Assembly (NCBI GenBank): GCA_023078685.1 | Contig: JALGAS010000012.1 | Location: forward strand, 372,001-436,000 | Length of the DNA: 64,000 nt | Source of the DNA: Neopestalotiopsis rosae | Taxonomy: Eukaryota > Ascomycota > Sordariomycetes > Amphisphaeriales > Sporocadaceae | Direction of reading: 5' to 3' | Part shown: one piece after another, positions 34,002 through 45,122 of the stretch | Layout of the letters: each line of letters opens with the position of its first letter | Position numbering within the stretch: position 1 is the first letter of the stretch | Notes under the pieces: generated by a model | What the model saw: the letters and a program-made list of their open reading frames with translations, nothing else | Database searches by the model: none | Told to the model about the DNA's origin: nothing | Position numbers and translations under genes: made by a program

Positions 34002-37000
34002 ATGGCTGGCACTCCCGATCCTCAGTATATACATTGTCACTACATTATTCCAAAGGATCAGGCCAAAGCTCCCAACGACCGACTCTTGGTTGATATCGTC
34101 GCACTGTATATCCGTGGGACTGACGGCGTTGCAGATAAACTGCCAGACTTCGTGTTTCAGTATCAGAACCAACCACCGGAGAAGAATGGCGAAGATGAAT
34201 CTGCGCGAATAGCCCCAGCTCCCTCTCCGAACTCGCCTGATCTACTTGAGCGTGGCCAGCTTCCGCCCGGCTCGGATGCAAGGGCGCAGCCTGGCACTGA
34301 CAAGGACGGGGCACTGCGCAACAGGTCTTATCTGAGATCGCATCGAGCGCATTATCGCAAACAGTCCACGACAGATAAGAGGGTAAATTGGCTAGCTGAT
34401 GGTGGTGGTGAGCTATTTCGAAAAGCAATCCAACCATTGACTATACCCCGTATAATCGGAGTCAGCATTGACCTCAAGCGGATGTCGAACTTGAGTTTTG
34501 CCGAGGCAAGCAAGGAGGTCAGCAACAAATTGAATGAGTTGTGGCGTAAATATATTGGCTGCCCAATTGTGTTTCTCTGCCACGGGTATGCCACTTTCCT
34601 TCTGCAGGATGTCCTAGAGGCAAATGAAAACAAAGACTTACGTCTGGCTATTGCTGCAATTGGCATGTTTGGCGTCGACCCCAAAGACAGGGACATTGTA
34701 GAGCTGAGAAAATGGACGGCCGAGAAAAGGTGCGGGATGAGCCCTCAGTCCCCTCTTCTCAATAATAACTGCCAAGATGACTTTGGGACGGCCCTAGACA
34801 ACCTTCGCAAGGACCACTTTATCTCAGTCTTCGCATTCTGCACAGATCCTACCGAGGTTGAAAAATCAGAAAAAACAGAACCTATGTTCTCTGTGTCAGA
34901 TAGAGATCCAATCTGGAGCGGCGGCGGCCTGGAGCAGATTGCAATGTTCTCTGGCCTAGAGGATGCTGGATTTCGGGGCATGTGCAAGTACATCGTCGAG
35001 TCTGTCGAGGGGCATCAGCTGCTCACGGCTGCACGAGAAAATAATCGGGACATGATCATGTCATTGATCAATCGAGGGGCAAATATAGACAGCATCAACT
35101 ACACAAGCCGAAACTACAAAACAGCTTTGTCCATTGCTGCCGAGGCAGGACACGTCGAGACAGTCGAGTTCCTTTCAATGAAAGACTATGTCAGTCTTGA
35201 TCACGGCGTTGATCATGGAAAGTCTGCTCTTCAATGCGCTGTCCAAGCAATCAAGGATCTCATCGGCAAGATAAATTCGGACGACATGGACAGAGCCCAT
35301 GAGTCTCGTCCGAATGCTACCGAACGCATTTTGTATCAATTGAAAGAAGAAAGAGGACGGCCACCTCATCTGATTGAATCCTCCGAAGACACAGGTCATC
35401 TGAGTGATACAGTAAAACAATTCGGCAGGGCTATGAAAGTTGTTGAAATCCTACTGGGGGCCGGGGCCCTGCCTAGTAGCGGACTTTTGAACACTCTCAA
35501 CGTCCAAAACCAGCTAGAAAAGAAAGTCAGACAACTTCTATGCAACCCACCAGCGGTACAGGGCCCCTCTCCAAGACGACTTACGTTATCGACACCTAGC
35601 GAGCAGGCTCTTGAGGTCTGCCGCAATACCCCTCTGGTTATCCGGGAGGTCTTCTCAGCCGGAGAGGATGAGAAAGACCAGTATATACCTGTCTACACAG
35701 ATATAAATGAGGTGATATACCAAAAGAAATCTTCGCCACAAGTTCTACAGACGGGGAGCAACGCTCGATCACCCTCTAACGGACCTTCAGCAGCGGTCTC
35801 GATATCTGAGCCACCTATTACACTCCAGGGTGAGGATTCACCAGTGTCAACAGATCGATCAAAGGCGACAGTCTTGGGTACGTCGGAAAAGGTTCCAAAT
35901 GACACAGACCAAGAGTTCAACATAGACGACGAATTCAAGAAACGGAAGAAGAATTTCAGAAACGCGGGGTCACGATTGATCTGCCGGTGGTACCACATTC
36001 CCATGAATAATGTCAGTATCCCCCGAATATAATTAGGGCTAATATACCGTTTTGTTGGAATTTCTCGCTAATCTAATTCAACTAGATGGCTTGGGTGCAT
36101 GTTCGTTTTCTTCTCTTCGATACCACCCTATACTTACTAAAACCATCCAGGATCTATTTGCTAAACTAGGTACTCATGTATGGCCATGGCCTCAAGGATA
36201 CCGTGATTACAAGCCCCGAAGTGTATGTCTTCCGAAACTTTGCTGGTTCCCATACTATTGCTAAACATCAAATGTGATTATGGATAGCGCGCCGTATACC
36301 CACAATTTGTCAAACCAAAGCCGTTGTTTGCGAGTACTACGGAGCCAAGCCCGATCGTCCATGCCATCATGGTTCGTATGACACATGCCTTTACTTATGA
36401 TTGCTCTGAGATTAACAATCTTTCAGATTCCTTACCTAAGTTATGAGCAGAGTTACCGGACTCTCATTGAAGGAATGCTAGAATCAGGATTCTCCGGCCA
36501 ATTAGACGAAGACGAAGACGCAGGTGAACTGGAGGAAATATACCGTGAGACTCTTGGAGAGAGTCGTGAAGACAGATGGATGAAACGCCTGATGGGGTTC
36601 TCTTCTTCCGCGAGACCCCGCGATGATTCTCGCTCTGAGCCCCGCTCCTTTCAAAGAAGATCTCACTTTGATTTCAGCGATACCTATAAGCGTAATCAGA
36701 ATGATACGTCCGGAGTTCTCGCGAATGCATCCAAACATGCCGCCTTTGCCCCCTCATCAGAGGCATTGGCCAATGCGTATCTCAACTACAAGCACGACTC
36801 GGGCTATCGGCTTCCACTACATCCGCGCGTGTATGTAAGCCTCGAATTTCCCATACTGTACCGAGCATTTACCTGACAAGTCCTCGCAATAGTACACTGG
36901 ACCAGTCACATTACTACATGTTGCGTGATACGACCTACCGGGACCGGACGCAAGTTGTTTCGCGTTGGTTTCGGAGGAACAGAAGGATGGAAGCACCAGA

Positions 37001-38646
37001 GCGTTACTATAACCAGAAGGATCAAGCCCTTTTCGAGGAGGAAGACCACAATATCCTTATGGTAGACCAACTTTGGATTTGGCTCATCAAAGATGACAAG
37101 AGCGATCAAGAGGCAGATGTCAACCGAGAAAAGGTGACATTGGTAACGAGTTTTCCGGACCGCTTCGGAACCAAGTCAGCTGCTCGTAACAACATCGCTC
37201 AGCAAGTTTTTCGAGATAGCACCAGGGACTCGTTCCAGAACGTCAGCGACTTGGTGCGCCAGATCATCAGCGTTTGCTTAAGGACTCTTAACGAGGCCCA
37301 TGTCGATGGCTCTGTCAGCTTTCTGCAGTGCTTTGAAATCTCAATTGGCAACTTGGTACGTCTTATGATTCAAAATTATACTGAATGCTCTAATATTTAA
37401 ATTGACACCCGCCTAGGAAGAACGATCGGCTCAGAGCTTTTTGGAGTTTCGTCGGCTTTCCGAATTCCTTGAACATCTAGATGAGCAGCACCCGGATTAC
37501 CTCAGTCGTCGAGGATTGTTACTGAAAATGCTGCTGAGAATCAGCAAAGACTCAAGAATTCTGTCTGAAGTTAAAGATGTTTTGGATGAGATTGGGATGA
37601 TACAGAGTGTATTACACGCCCAGAGAAGCGTATTGAGCGACGACGATGGCGGAGAACTGGATCTGCTGCTCGGGGTGCAAAGAGAACGGGCGCCTCTGTA
37701 CAATGAGCTTCGAAGAATCATCGGGAATTTCGAACAAATGAAGCTACGGGCTCAATCAATTGTCGACTCGGTATGTCTGCCCAGTCATGCAGAACTCAAG
37801 TTTCATCCACGACTAATTAAAGACAGATCGAGAAACTTCTTGACATGAAACAGAAGCATGCAAATCTCTGGGAGGCTCGCACGTCAAGGGAGGGATCTGA
37901 GCTGGCCGCGAAAGCAGGCAATGTGAGAAAATACCTATCCTACGGCTACCAGAGAAGGAAAAGGAACAAACAATTAGGTTTCTGACATCTGACAGACCCT
38001 TTGGTGGTTCACGGCGGTAACAATTATCTTTGTGAGCATTTTTCACTTCAATTCAGGTTTTGTGCGAGCTCTGACTAATGCTAACAGCTCCCACTCTCAT
38101 TTATGGCATCATTCCTTGCCATCGACATCGACAAGTTCCCAAATAATGATGGTGGCGACACCAATTGGCCCTTGAATTCGGTTCTCGGCCTTCTATGTAA
38201 GCGACTATGAACTATTCTTCCAAATTTTATAATACCATAGTCGATATATGAGTCTGTCTCAAACCGTATGGGCGCGGGCTAACCATCCTCCAATTTCTGT
38301 AGTCGGAATTTCCCTGGCGTTCATCATCCCGCTATATACCCTAGCATTCTTCTCGGAGAACCTTCAGCGCATCAGGTCTAAAATCCGTGGCGTTTGGATG
38401 CCTTTGATTGCGTTACCAGTACTATACGCGCTAGATCGCCTACCTTTCTTGCATATCCACTACTGGGCCCGTTCCGTTCGAATTGAGCAGGCTGTAAGGA
38501 AGTACGATCCCAAGTATGAGCGAATCGTTGAACATTTGATGGGAGAGAATGGGACTGAGGTGATCAAGGATGATGATCTGGACGAGGAGGATGACCTGAT
38601 CCGCGAATGGCGGCGGTATTACAACAAGCCACGGGGCATTTTTTAG
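34002..38646 (+). CDS. Pseudo-hydrolase / ankyrin / CorA-like membrane fusion protein, last exon out of frame
   Basis: Large multi-domain protein of about 1,340 residues if the last exon belongs. Exons: 34002-36011, 36086-36100 (15 nt), 36151-36222, 36288-36371, 36427-36830, 36893-37355, 37417-37770, 37827-37922, 37996-38031, 38088-38196 and about 38241-38646. Residues 128-335 resemble the alpha/beta-hydrolase domain of fungal NLR-like proteins, but the GHSxGG elbow reads CHGYA (193-197), losing the serine. Ankyrin repeats span about 338-420. The second half has the fungal CorA-like blocks CRWYHIPMNNMAWVHDLF, TLDQSHYYMLRDT and VEKLVDLKQ-type IEKLLDMKQKHANLWEAR, then membrane helix TLWWFTAVTIIFLPLSFMAS. 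The second helix (GISLAFIIPLYTLAFF) lies in the last exon, which is one base out of phase with the only canonical splice; read as spliced, translation stops at 38251. This could be a sequencing slip or a strain-specific frameshift. Confidence 0.8.
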
Positions 38647-38978
38647 TTGATTACAATACCTGATCCCGAAACAACCGGTACTTAGGTATGAACTTGTGTG
38701 TTTCAGTAGTTCGCTTCTGGATTTTAGATTCGGCCCCTAGGATTGGAAATAGTCTCATAAATCAAGAATCAATTATGTATAGATAGTCGACAGCCAATCA
38801 CTGCTCAAGCAGTATAGAAGCTTTGTGTTTGGAAGTTTGTAGCGTTGGAAATCCGCCTACGGCATTGGTACAACTTGGCTGGCTTCCGTGCGGCACGACC
38901 AGCGACCACTGTCCGGACTGTGCATTCGACCGGTCCAGAAGCCATCAACCATACGGTTCCCTGCTGGAAAGCGCCAGC
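38647..38978. other. Intergenic between convergent genes
   Basis: About 330 bp holding the 3' untranslated regions of the ankyrin/CorA-like gene and the methyltransferase. Nothing else is seen. Confidence 0.5.
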
Positions 38979-39740
38979 TCAAATATTCTGCTTTCCAACA
39001 TACACAGCAATCCCCAGACCTCCGGCGTACGGCGCAGTCGTGATTCTGAAACCATTTTGAGGATCTTGCAAATAGGTCATGAGTTCCTTGTAACCTTTCT
39101 GGGCCACGAGGACATTGTCCATGACAATCATGGCACCGACCTTCATGTGCGGCTGCACAAGCCTCAGCGTCGGCATGGCCAATTCACACCAGACTGCATT
39201 GCTCAACGTCAGCCTATGCATCAACCGCTACGAAGGCGTACTCGTGTGTTTGTGCAACTTACTGTCTAAGAGAAGGAAATCAATCTGCTCCGGCAGACCA
39301 GTCTTGAGCGTCTCGCGCAGGTCTCCCTCGCGGAGCTCAATCCACTTTTCAACCTCTTCGCCAGCCTCCTTCCAGTGTCTCTTGGCCCGCTCGGCCTTGA
39401 CGCTCTCATTCTCGGTACCAATGACCTTGCCCTCCCCACCGTGCAGGGCCGCGTTCTGGCCGACGGCCAGGGCGAGGTACATGGTGCTGAGGCCAAACGA
39501 GGTGCCGGCCTCGACGACGAAGCGCGCGCCCGCGGCCCGGAGCAGCAGGTAGACGAGGGCGCACTTGTCCGGGTCCAGCGCGACGAACAGGTCCAGGGCC
39601 GTCGAGGGCGCCTGGCCGTCGGTGCTCACGTAGGCGGGCTCGCTGAGCGCTTCCGTGTGCAGACGGCGCAGCACGTCGAGCGTCTTTGGGCTCGCGACCA
39701 CGGAGGCCAGGGTGGTGTCGATGAGTTGCGCGGTGGACAT
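38979..39740 (-). CDS. Class I SAM-dependent O-methyltransferase
   Basis: Soluble methyltransferase of 230 residues from two exons, 39740-39263 and 39193-38979. The SAM-binding motif I is FVVEAGTSFGLSTMYLA (about residues 74-90), followed by the acidic post-motif GKVIGTENESVKAERAKRHW and then EQIDFLLLDIWCELAMP, which holds the strand-4 aspartate. The C-terminal VGAMIVMDNVLVAQKGYKELMTYLQDP and FRITTAPYAGGLGIAVYVG match the O-methyltransferase family 3 type (catechol or caffeoyl-CoA OMT-like) common in fungi and bacteria. There is no targeting signal. The methyl acceptor is unknown; no polyketide or peptide synthase lies nearby, so there is no cluster evidence. It is flanked by two genes with CorA-like domains. 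Confidence 0.85.
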
Positions 39741-40249
39741 GGTGAAGGTTTTTCTTTACAGTTTGTTGAGATGGATTGATTCAATGTCTTTGTGAAGATT
39801 GAGCTCACGTTGATCTAGGAAATTCAGGTGATGATATACCTTTTGATCTTCTCCTTAACCGCGATGACTCAGATGTCGATCTCGAGTATGTATCTAGGTT
39901 ACATGTTTAAAGGAGACAATTCGAAATGAATATTCGAGCCGATGGAAACAGCAGGCCAAATTTTGCGTTTATGAATTTATGATGGTATATATCTTTATGC
40001 TTTCGCCAATCTGCGATCTACCATTGAGTCATCCGCGCCTTTCGTGTGGGGAGCCGTTTCGGCCGACCCGTTCGGACCATTTCAGATGACACATTGGCAA
40101 TGGGGTACGGCATTTTAAATCACTACAATGTCCTTGCTCTTCAGCCTTTTTGTATCAACTATTTCCCGAAATGCCCACTCTTGAATTCTTACTTCTCCGC
40201 GGACCTAGAATGCTCCGCGATTCAACTTCTCTAAACGAGATCAAAGGGG
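39741..40249. other. Intergenic, methyltransferase promoter
   Basis: About 500 bp between two minus-strand genes. Should hold the methyltransferase promoter and the 3' end of the CorA-like gene. No frame worth calling. Confidence 0.45.
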
Positions 40250-41986
40250 TTATACCTTGATGTCATCTGTATGCTTTTGCTTCCTCTTGTTACGCTGGTA
40301 TGATGCATAGAAAAGACCTCCCGTCAAGATTGTAAGCACTGTCCATGCGACTACAAATACCCAAAAGTCTGTCGAAACGGCAATTGATTTGCTGTCGAAA
40401 TTGAAAAAGTTCATTCCAAACAGAGTCTGTTGCTGACATGTCAGCGTTTTCATTGATACTGCATACTGCGCGTGACTTACTGCGACAAAGCTTCCAGGCA
40501 GGTAAAAAGCCGACACTATGGTGATTAATCGCACAATGGCGCTGTCATCCACCGTGTTCTCGGTCAGCTCCTGGAGTTTCTTGGTGATGACGGCCGTCTC
40601 CTGGCCCGACCGTTTCATCTCCCGCGTCAAATCTCGCATCTCCCGGTCCAGTTTCGTCGCCTCTAGATGATTGCGCATGGCCAGGGTATTGACAACCTGA
40701 ATAATGTAAAATGTCAGTAATAGTCCATTGTTGCATCGACTGCGGCGTTGGTAAGATCTCACCATTTCAATCGCATTGTGAATTCGGCCCTGCAGAGATG
40801 AAGAGCTGGTAACAAAGTCGTTGAGTACTCCTTGAACCGATGCAAATGACTGCGACTCCTCATTGAAGTGGGAGTGAAGTTTGGGAACGTTTGCCGTCAC
40901 CGTCAGAGTGCTCTGGCAGCAGGCTGTCGCAAACATGGATAAATCCAATAAGTGTCGCATCTGTTGAATGTGATCCTGGTGATTCTGCCCCGGAGTTTCC
41001 GCTGTGCTGGTCATTGCGATATCATTCTGTAGACATCTTATCAGTGTCCGAGAGCATTTGTGGTTGGAAGAAAATGAGTCAGTAATTACCAGATGCGCAA
41101 AGCGATTACCAATGTGTCGCAGATACATGCGCCAATTGTCTGCATAACACGATATAGCCAGTAGATGAAGGTCTTGTGGACGATCAAATAGCCACCTGTT
41201 TGATGTTGTGATCTTGGAAGTCTCCAAGAGCTTCGTCATTCTCTTGCGCATGGAACTCTCTGGACTACAGTGCACAAGAATGTACAGGTCGCAGTTTTGA
41301 GTATGGTGGTGGTAGATACCCATGTGCCGATTAGACCAACTGTTCTTGGGTCCCCGACCATTCATCTCTACGTAGTTGAGCTTGTACATGACAACATCTT
41401 GTTTTTCGTGTTAATAGCGTCTCCCGGCTGGTCCTTATGAAACGGAATTGCACTTACAGTCACCATTTGATAACACATTCTGAGCATGATTACTACTCCG
41501 TGCCTCTGCAATGTGCGGTTCATCGCCAAATGACAATAGTATGCGCAGAAAGTCTGGCCTGACTGCATATGTTTCAAAGATGGTTTCTGTCAGAGACGAG
41601 CTGATATTCAATGGCGATATCGTGTTGTCCGACTCTATAGAACTGCACTCTGCCTTAGGAACTCCATTTTGATATGACAAATTGTATTTTCGGGTACTCA
41701 CATGATCCTTGTTTTAGGGCATGGCAGCGCTTTGTGAATCGAGACGAGGTCGCCCTCGGTCTGAACAAGCTGGGTTTTGATTCCATCTAAAGTTGCTTGT
41801 CAGTGGATTCTGCAGCTTTCTTACAGGGCACATTTTACCTTTTGTTATGTCACTTATTCTCACGCATGAATTTGAATCGACAAAGATGTCCTCCTCGTAC
41901 TCGGTCAGCTGGTCCTGTAAAGCCGAAGCAAAACCATTGCTAGCATTGATCTTTGCAAAGTACGCAGGCCAAGCTTTTCCAGTCAT
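40250..41986 (-). CDS. CorA-like divalent-cation transporter family protein
   Basis: Membrane protein of the fungal CorA-like group with a long cytosolic N-terminal part and two C-terminal helices. Exon 1 is 41986-41839; further exons run to 40250. One junction (near 41650-41700) uses an inner AG to join PCPKTRI to SIESDNTISPLNIS, a good family match. Three later introns (41027-41089, 40697-40762 and 40427-40480) have lengths divisible by three and no stops, so the region reads as one frame unless spliced. The ends carry the family signatures: VRLITIVSAFYLPGSFVAV, then TLFGMNFFNFD with the GMN motif, then a second helix WVFVVAWTVLTILTGGLFYA and a basic tail. A regulatory rather than transport role has been suggested for many such fungal proteins; transport here is not proven. 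It lies near the ankyrin/CorA-like fusion. Confidence 0.82.
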
Positions 41987-43589
41987 GATAAAAACTCAAG
42001 CACAAGGATGTGTGAATTTTCAAAGAGTATCACAGATGAACAAGATGTTCGCCAGATCAAGATAGGAGAGAAAAGTCTACTGCTTCTACTTGAATGAGGG
42101 AATTCAGCCGCGCCACAGTCAGCAGAATCCTCGGGAGATTCATGCAAGGGTAACGCCGGTGATGGAAGGCTCTGTCTCATTCCTTCATTGGTGCTCCCGC
42201 CTGCAAAGACCCCTCCTCATCAACAGGGGGGCGGTGCAACAACACACAGCCCTACCATTTTACGCCTGTGATGTGCCTTGCGAACTTTAGATCCTGTCAT
42301 GCTCGAAAACCAATGTCTTTCAGTATCGAGTGCTTCGTCAACTGCCGGCTTGCTGTCGCTGGCTTCAGTCTGCCTCTCCCTGCCAAGCCCGGATCCCCTC
42401 TGCCGCCCTTATGCCTCAGACGCTCAGTGTCGTGATCTTTGTACTATTCGCAGATACAGACTTGATTGCGCTCTATGGATATTTGTAAGAAATCCTGCTT
42501 TTGACGTGTATCGCGACATGCTATTACGTCGTATCTATTTGGAAGATGCGCATTCGGATCCTCACCGTAGCTGAAAACTATCGCGCAGGTATCTGTAAAG
42601 TATTACAATTCAGTGCATCGTTGTAGAGAACGCAACGTAGTATTCTGAGTAGAACTAGACCTGAGGAACTGAAACAGTGGATGTTCTCGGTCTGGCCGAA
42701 ACGCTCTCATTCATCGCGACGGCAAAGCCCTCAGAGCGCCTTGGGGTGGCGAGTCAGATGGCTAACATAAGCTGGCCACCTCTCACTGTCATGTCGCACA
42801 TCCATCATATCGCTCGGAGTTGGACTTTGGTACCGAAGTCTCTGCCTCCCATTACGGGAATTTACAGATGATACAGGTACCTCAGCTGAGCCGCATGGCT
42901 GACTTTTTGTGGGCTGCTACATGACCTAATAGTGGTCTTCGTCCCTAATTCAAGTGCTGGCTAGGACACTAGATCTCCATTTAGAACTAACTGAACATAA
43001 GTGTAGGCACGGTCGCCATATGACAGTTTGGCGGGCAACTCGCAAAGCTCGACTTCATCAGCATACTTGAAAGAACTCAGGGCATCAAATTACTTAAAAA
43101 CTCTCTGAAACACTTTCTGAAGCAGTTCAATCAATACATGCATCTTTTTACCAATTTGCAAATTTCATTTGTGGTCTTTGAGGCCATGTGAAAACACTGA
43201 GTTTAGGTGATAATCGGGCAGCGTACGGAGACCTCACACAGCCTATTCCCACGTACAGCACCAGAGCGGGGCTATAGTCTCACTACGAGGTTGACAAACA
43301 TTAATGGCAACTGCGAAGAGTTGAACAGTTGTATACCTACCTAGGCTTCTATCTTTCTTTCTTTAAATTTTCTTCTTCTTGGACTCCCTTTCTTATTTAT
43401 CTCTTCTCTCCCCCTCGCTCACATTTGACCATCATCCACTAATCTACCGGAGAGCGATCAATCGCTCTACCAGAGGATGAAGTAGTAAGCCTTTCAGCCA
43501 ACGCCAGTGACAAGCACAGCACCGTACGGATGCAACAAGACAGGAACATCAGAAATTGGTCCCCGTCACACGTAGAAGAGCTCTCAAGC
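41987..43589. other. Intergenic, 1.6 kb
   Basis: Contains the promoter of the CorA-like gene and the 3' untranslated region of the desaturase. A 98-codon plus-strand frame at 42278-42574 has no motif. CT-rich segments near 43350-43450 are the only notable composition. Confidence 0.4.
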
Positions 43590-45122
43590 TCATCGCATCG
43601 TCACAGCCGGCGGTGGCATCGGTCCCGGGCGGTACCAGAGCACGCCCTTTTCATCCACAGAGCTGATGTTCTGGTGGCTTTTCTCGCCATGCGCACCTGG
43701 CCCAGTATGCAGCAGCTGTATAGGGGTGTTAGTGAATCGTCGCCTTCGTTGATTCAGAGTGGTAGTACATACAGACTGTGCCGTCTGATCGGCATCCGCC
43801 TCGACCCATTGACACCGCGTAAACGCCGTCCAAAGAGCACCAAAGTAGGAGCTCTTGTCGACGTGATAGTGGCCCTGCAGCAGAGGCTTGATAGCATCTG
43901 TAGCTTCCTGGGCGTGATAGTGTGGAATGCGTCTTTGGGAATGAGTTAGACTGCAAGGAACTGATGATATTCTGAGTGATGCAAGGTCAAACTTACGGGA
44001 AGAGATGATAGATGACGTGCAGATCAATAATGTGGTGGAAAGAATGTCGCAGGAGCCATCCGGGATCACGATCAACAGTGGCAAGCGCGCCACGTAGATA
44101 TGTCCACGCTTGCGGTGTATATTTGGGAAGGTTTGGCGAAGTGTGGTGAAGATAGGTGATCATGACTAGTGAATTGATAAGCTCGTTTTCTTCCAAGGTG
44201 ACTCAGATACTTACCGATCCAGTGGTTCACCCATGCGAGAGGAAGAAAGTATGCCCACACGACAGTCGCTAGGCCGTACTTCTGTGCCAGACCATATACG
44301 GCGAATGACGCAAGGATGATTCCCACATCAGAAGCCACAATGTGCCAGAACTCATTGGTGCGGAACAGAGAACTGTTTGGGAGAAAGTGACTATTGTCCC
44401 ACCATCCTCGTGACTTCTTGGGTGCCGAGTTGGGTCCAGCCGTGATGTGCGTGAGAAGGTACCACGGCCAGCCGATGATTTGTTGCATGACAATCCTCAG
44501 AAGCACAACTATAGGTGCGTCCTCGGACATGTGATCCAAGTCAATCTTGCCCCGAAACAGCTCTGCATACTCATCACGCTGGGGCGGGACATAGTTGAGG
44601 TCTGTTGACATGTTGTTGGCATACTGATGGTGGCGTCCATGGCTAGAACGCCAGGAGAAATATGGGTTCATCAAAGCCGAGTGAATGGACCAGCCGATGA
44701 AACTAGAGACGAACTTGTTTGTTGAAAAGGCACCATGTCCGCACTCGTGGCCAAGAACCCACAAACCGGTCAGGGGAAGGCCTGCCAAGGCTGGGAAGAG
44801 AACATAGCAAATCATGATGCGATACAGAGGATTTTCATGTGAAAGTCTTGCTTCAAGGTAGAGGGTAAGTGCCAAGAGCCCGATGAATATGGCCAAGTCA
44901 TGCAAGACGTAGGTGAGAGAGCGAGCCAGAGATGGTTTCAGGCAGTGCTTGGGGATATGATTGCGAAGCTGCTGTACGTCGAGTGAGACGGGCTTGCCAT
45001 CCAGAGTCGTATCCAGGCTCTACTATCGTGTAAGGTTATTGTACCAGGTGAATAGGGGGATGGCCACTTACACCAGCCTTGACCTTGTCCCCATGGACCG
45101 TCTCTGCCACCCAGTGATTCAT
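43590..45122 (-). CDS. Delta12-type fatty acid desaturase with altered third histidine box
   Basis: Endoplasmic-reticulum di-iron desaturase of about 430-440 residues, predicted to insert a double bond into an oleoyl-type chain. It has five exons; the start at 45122 gives MNHWVAETVHGDKVKAG, spliced to SLDTTLDGKPVSLDVQQL. His box 1 is HECGHGAF, box 2 HGRHHQYAN, and membrane helices lie between and after. The third box, normally HVxHH, reads LHVIYHLFPRIPHYHA: the fourth position is Tyr (codon TAT at 44008-44010), where His (CAT) would be expected. That His normally binds iron, so activity may be lost or changed. An intron at 43716-43772 (57 nt) keeps frame and has no stop. The C-terminus is Pro-rich (RPGPMPPPAV). 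An additional upstream coding exon cannot be excluded. Confidence 0.87.

Noticed and set aside
42278..42574. 98-codon plus-strand frame in the CorA-like/desaturase interval
   Set aside because: No motif, no splice extension and no composition difference from the surrounding sequence.
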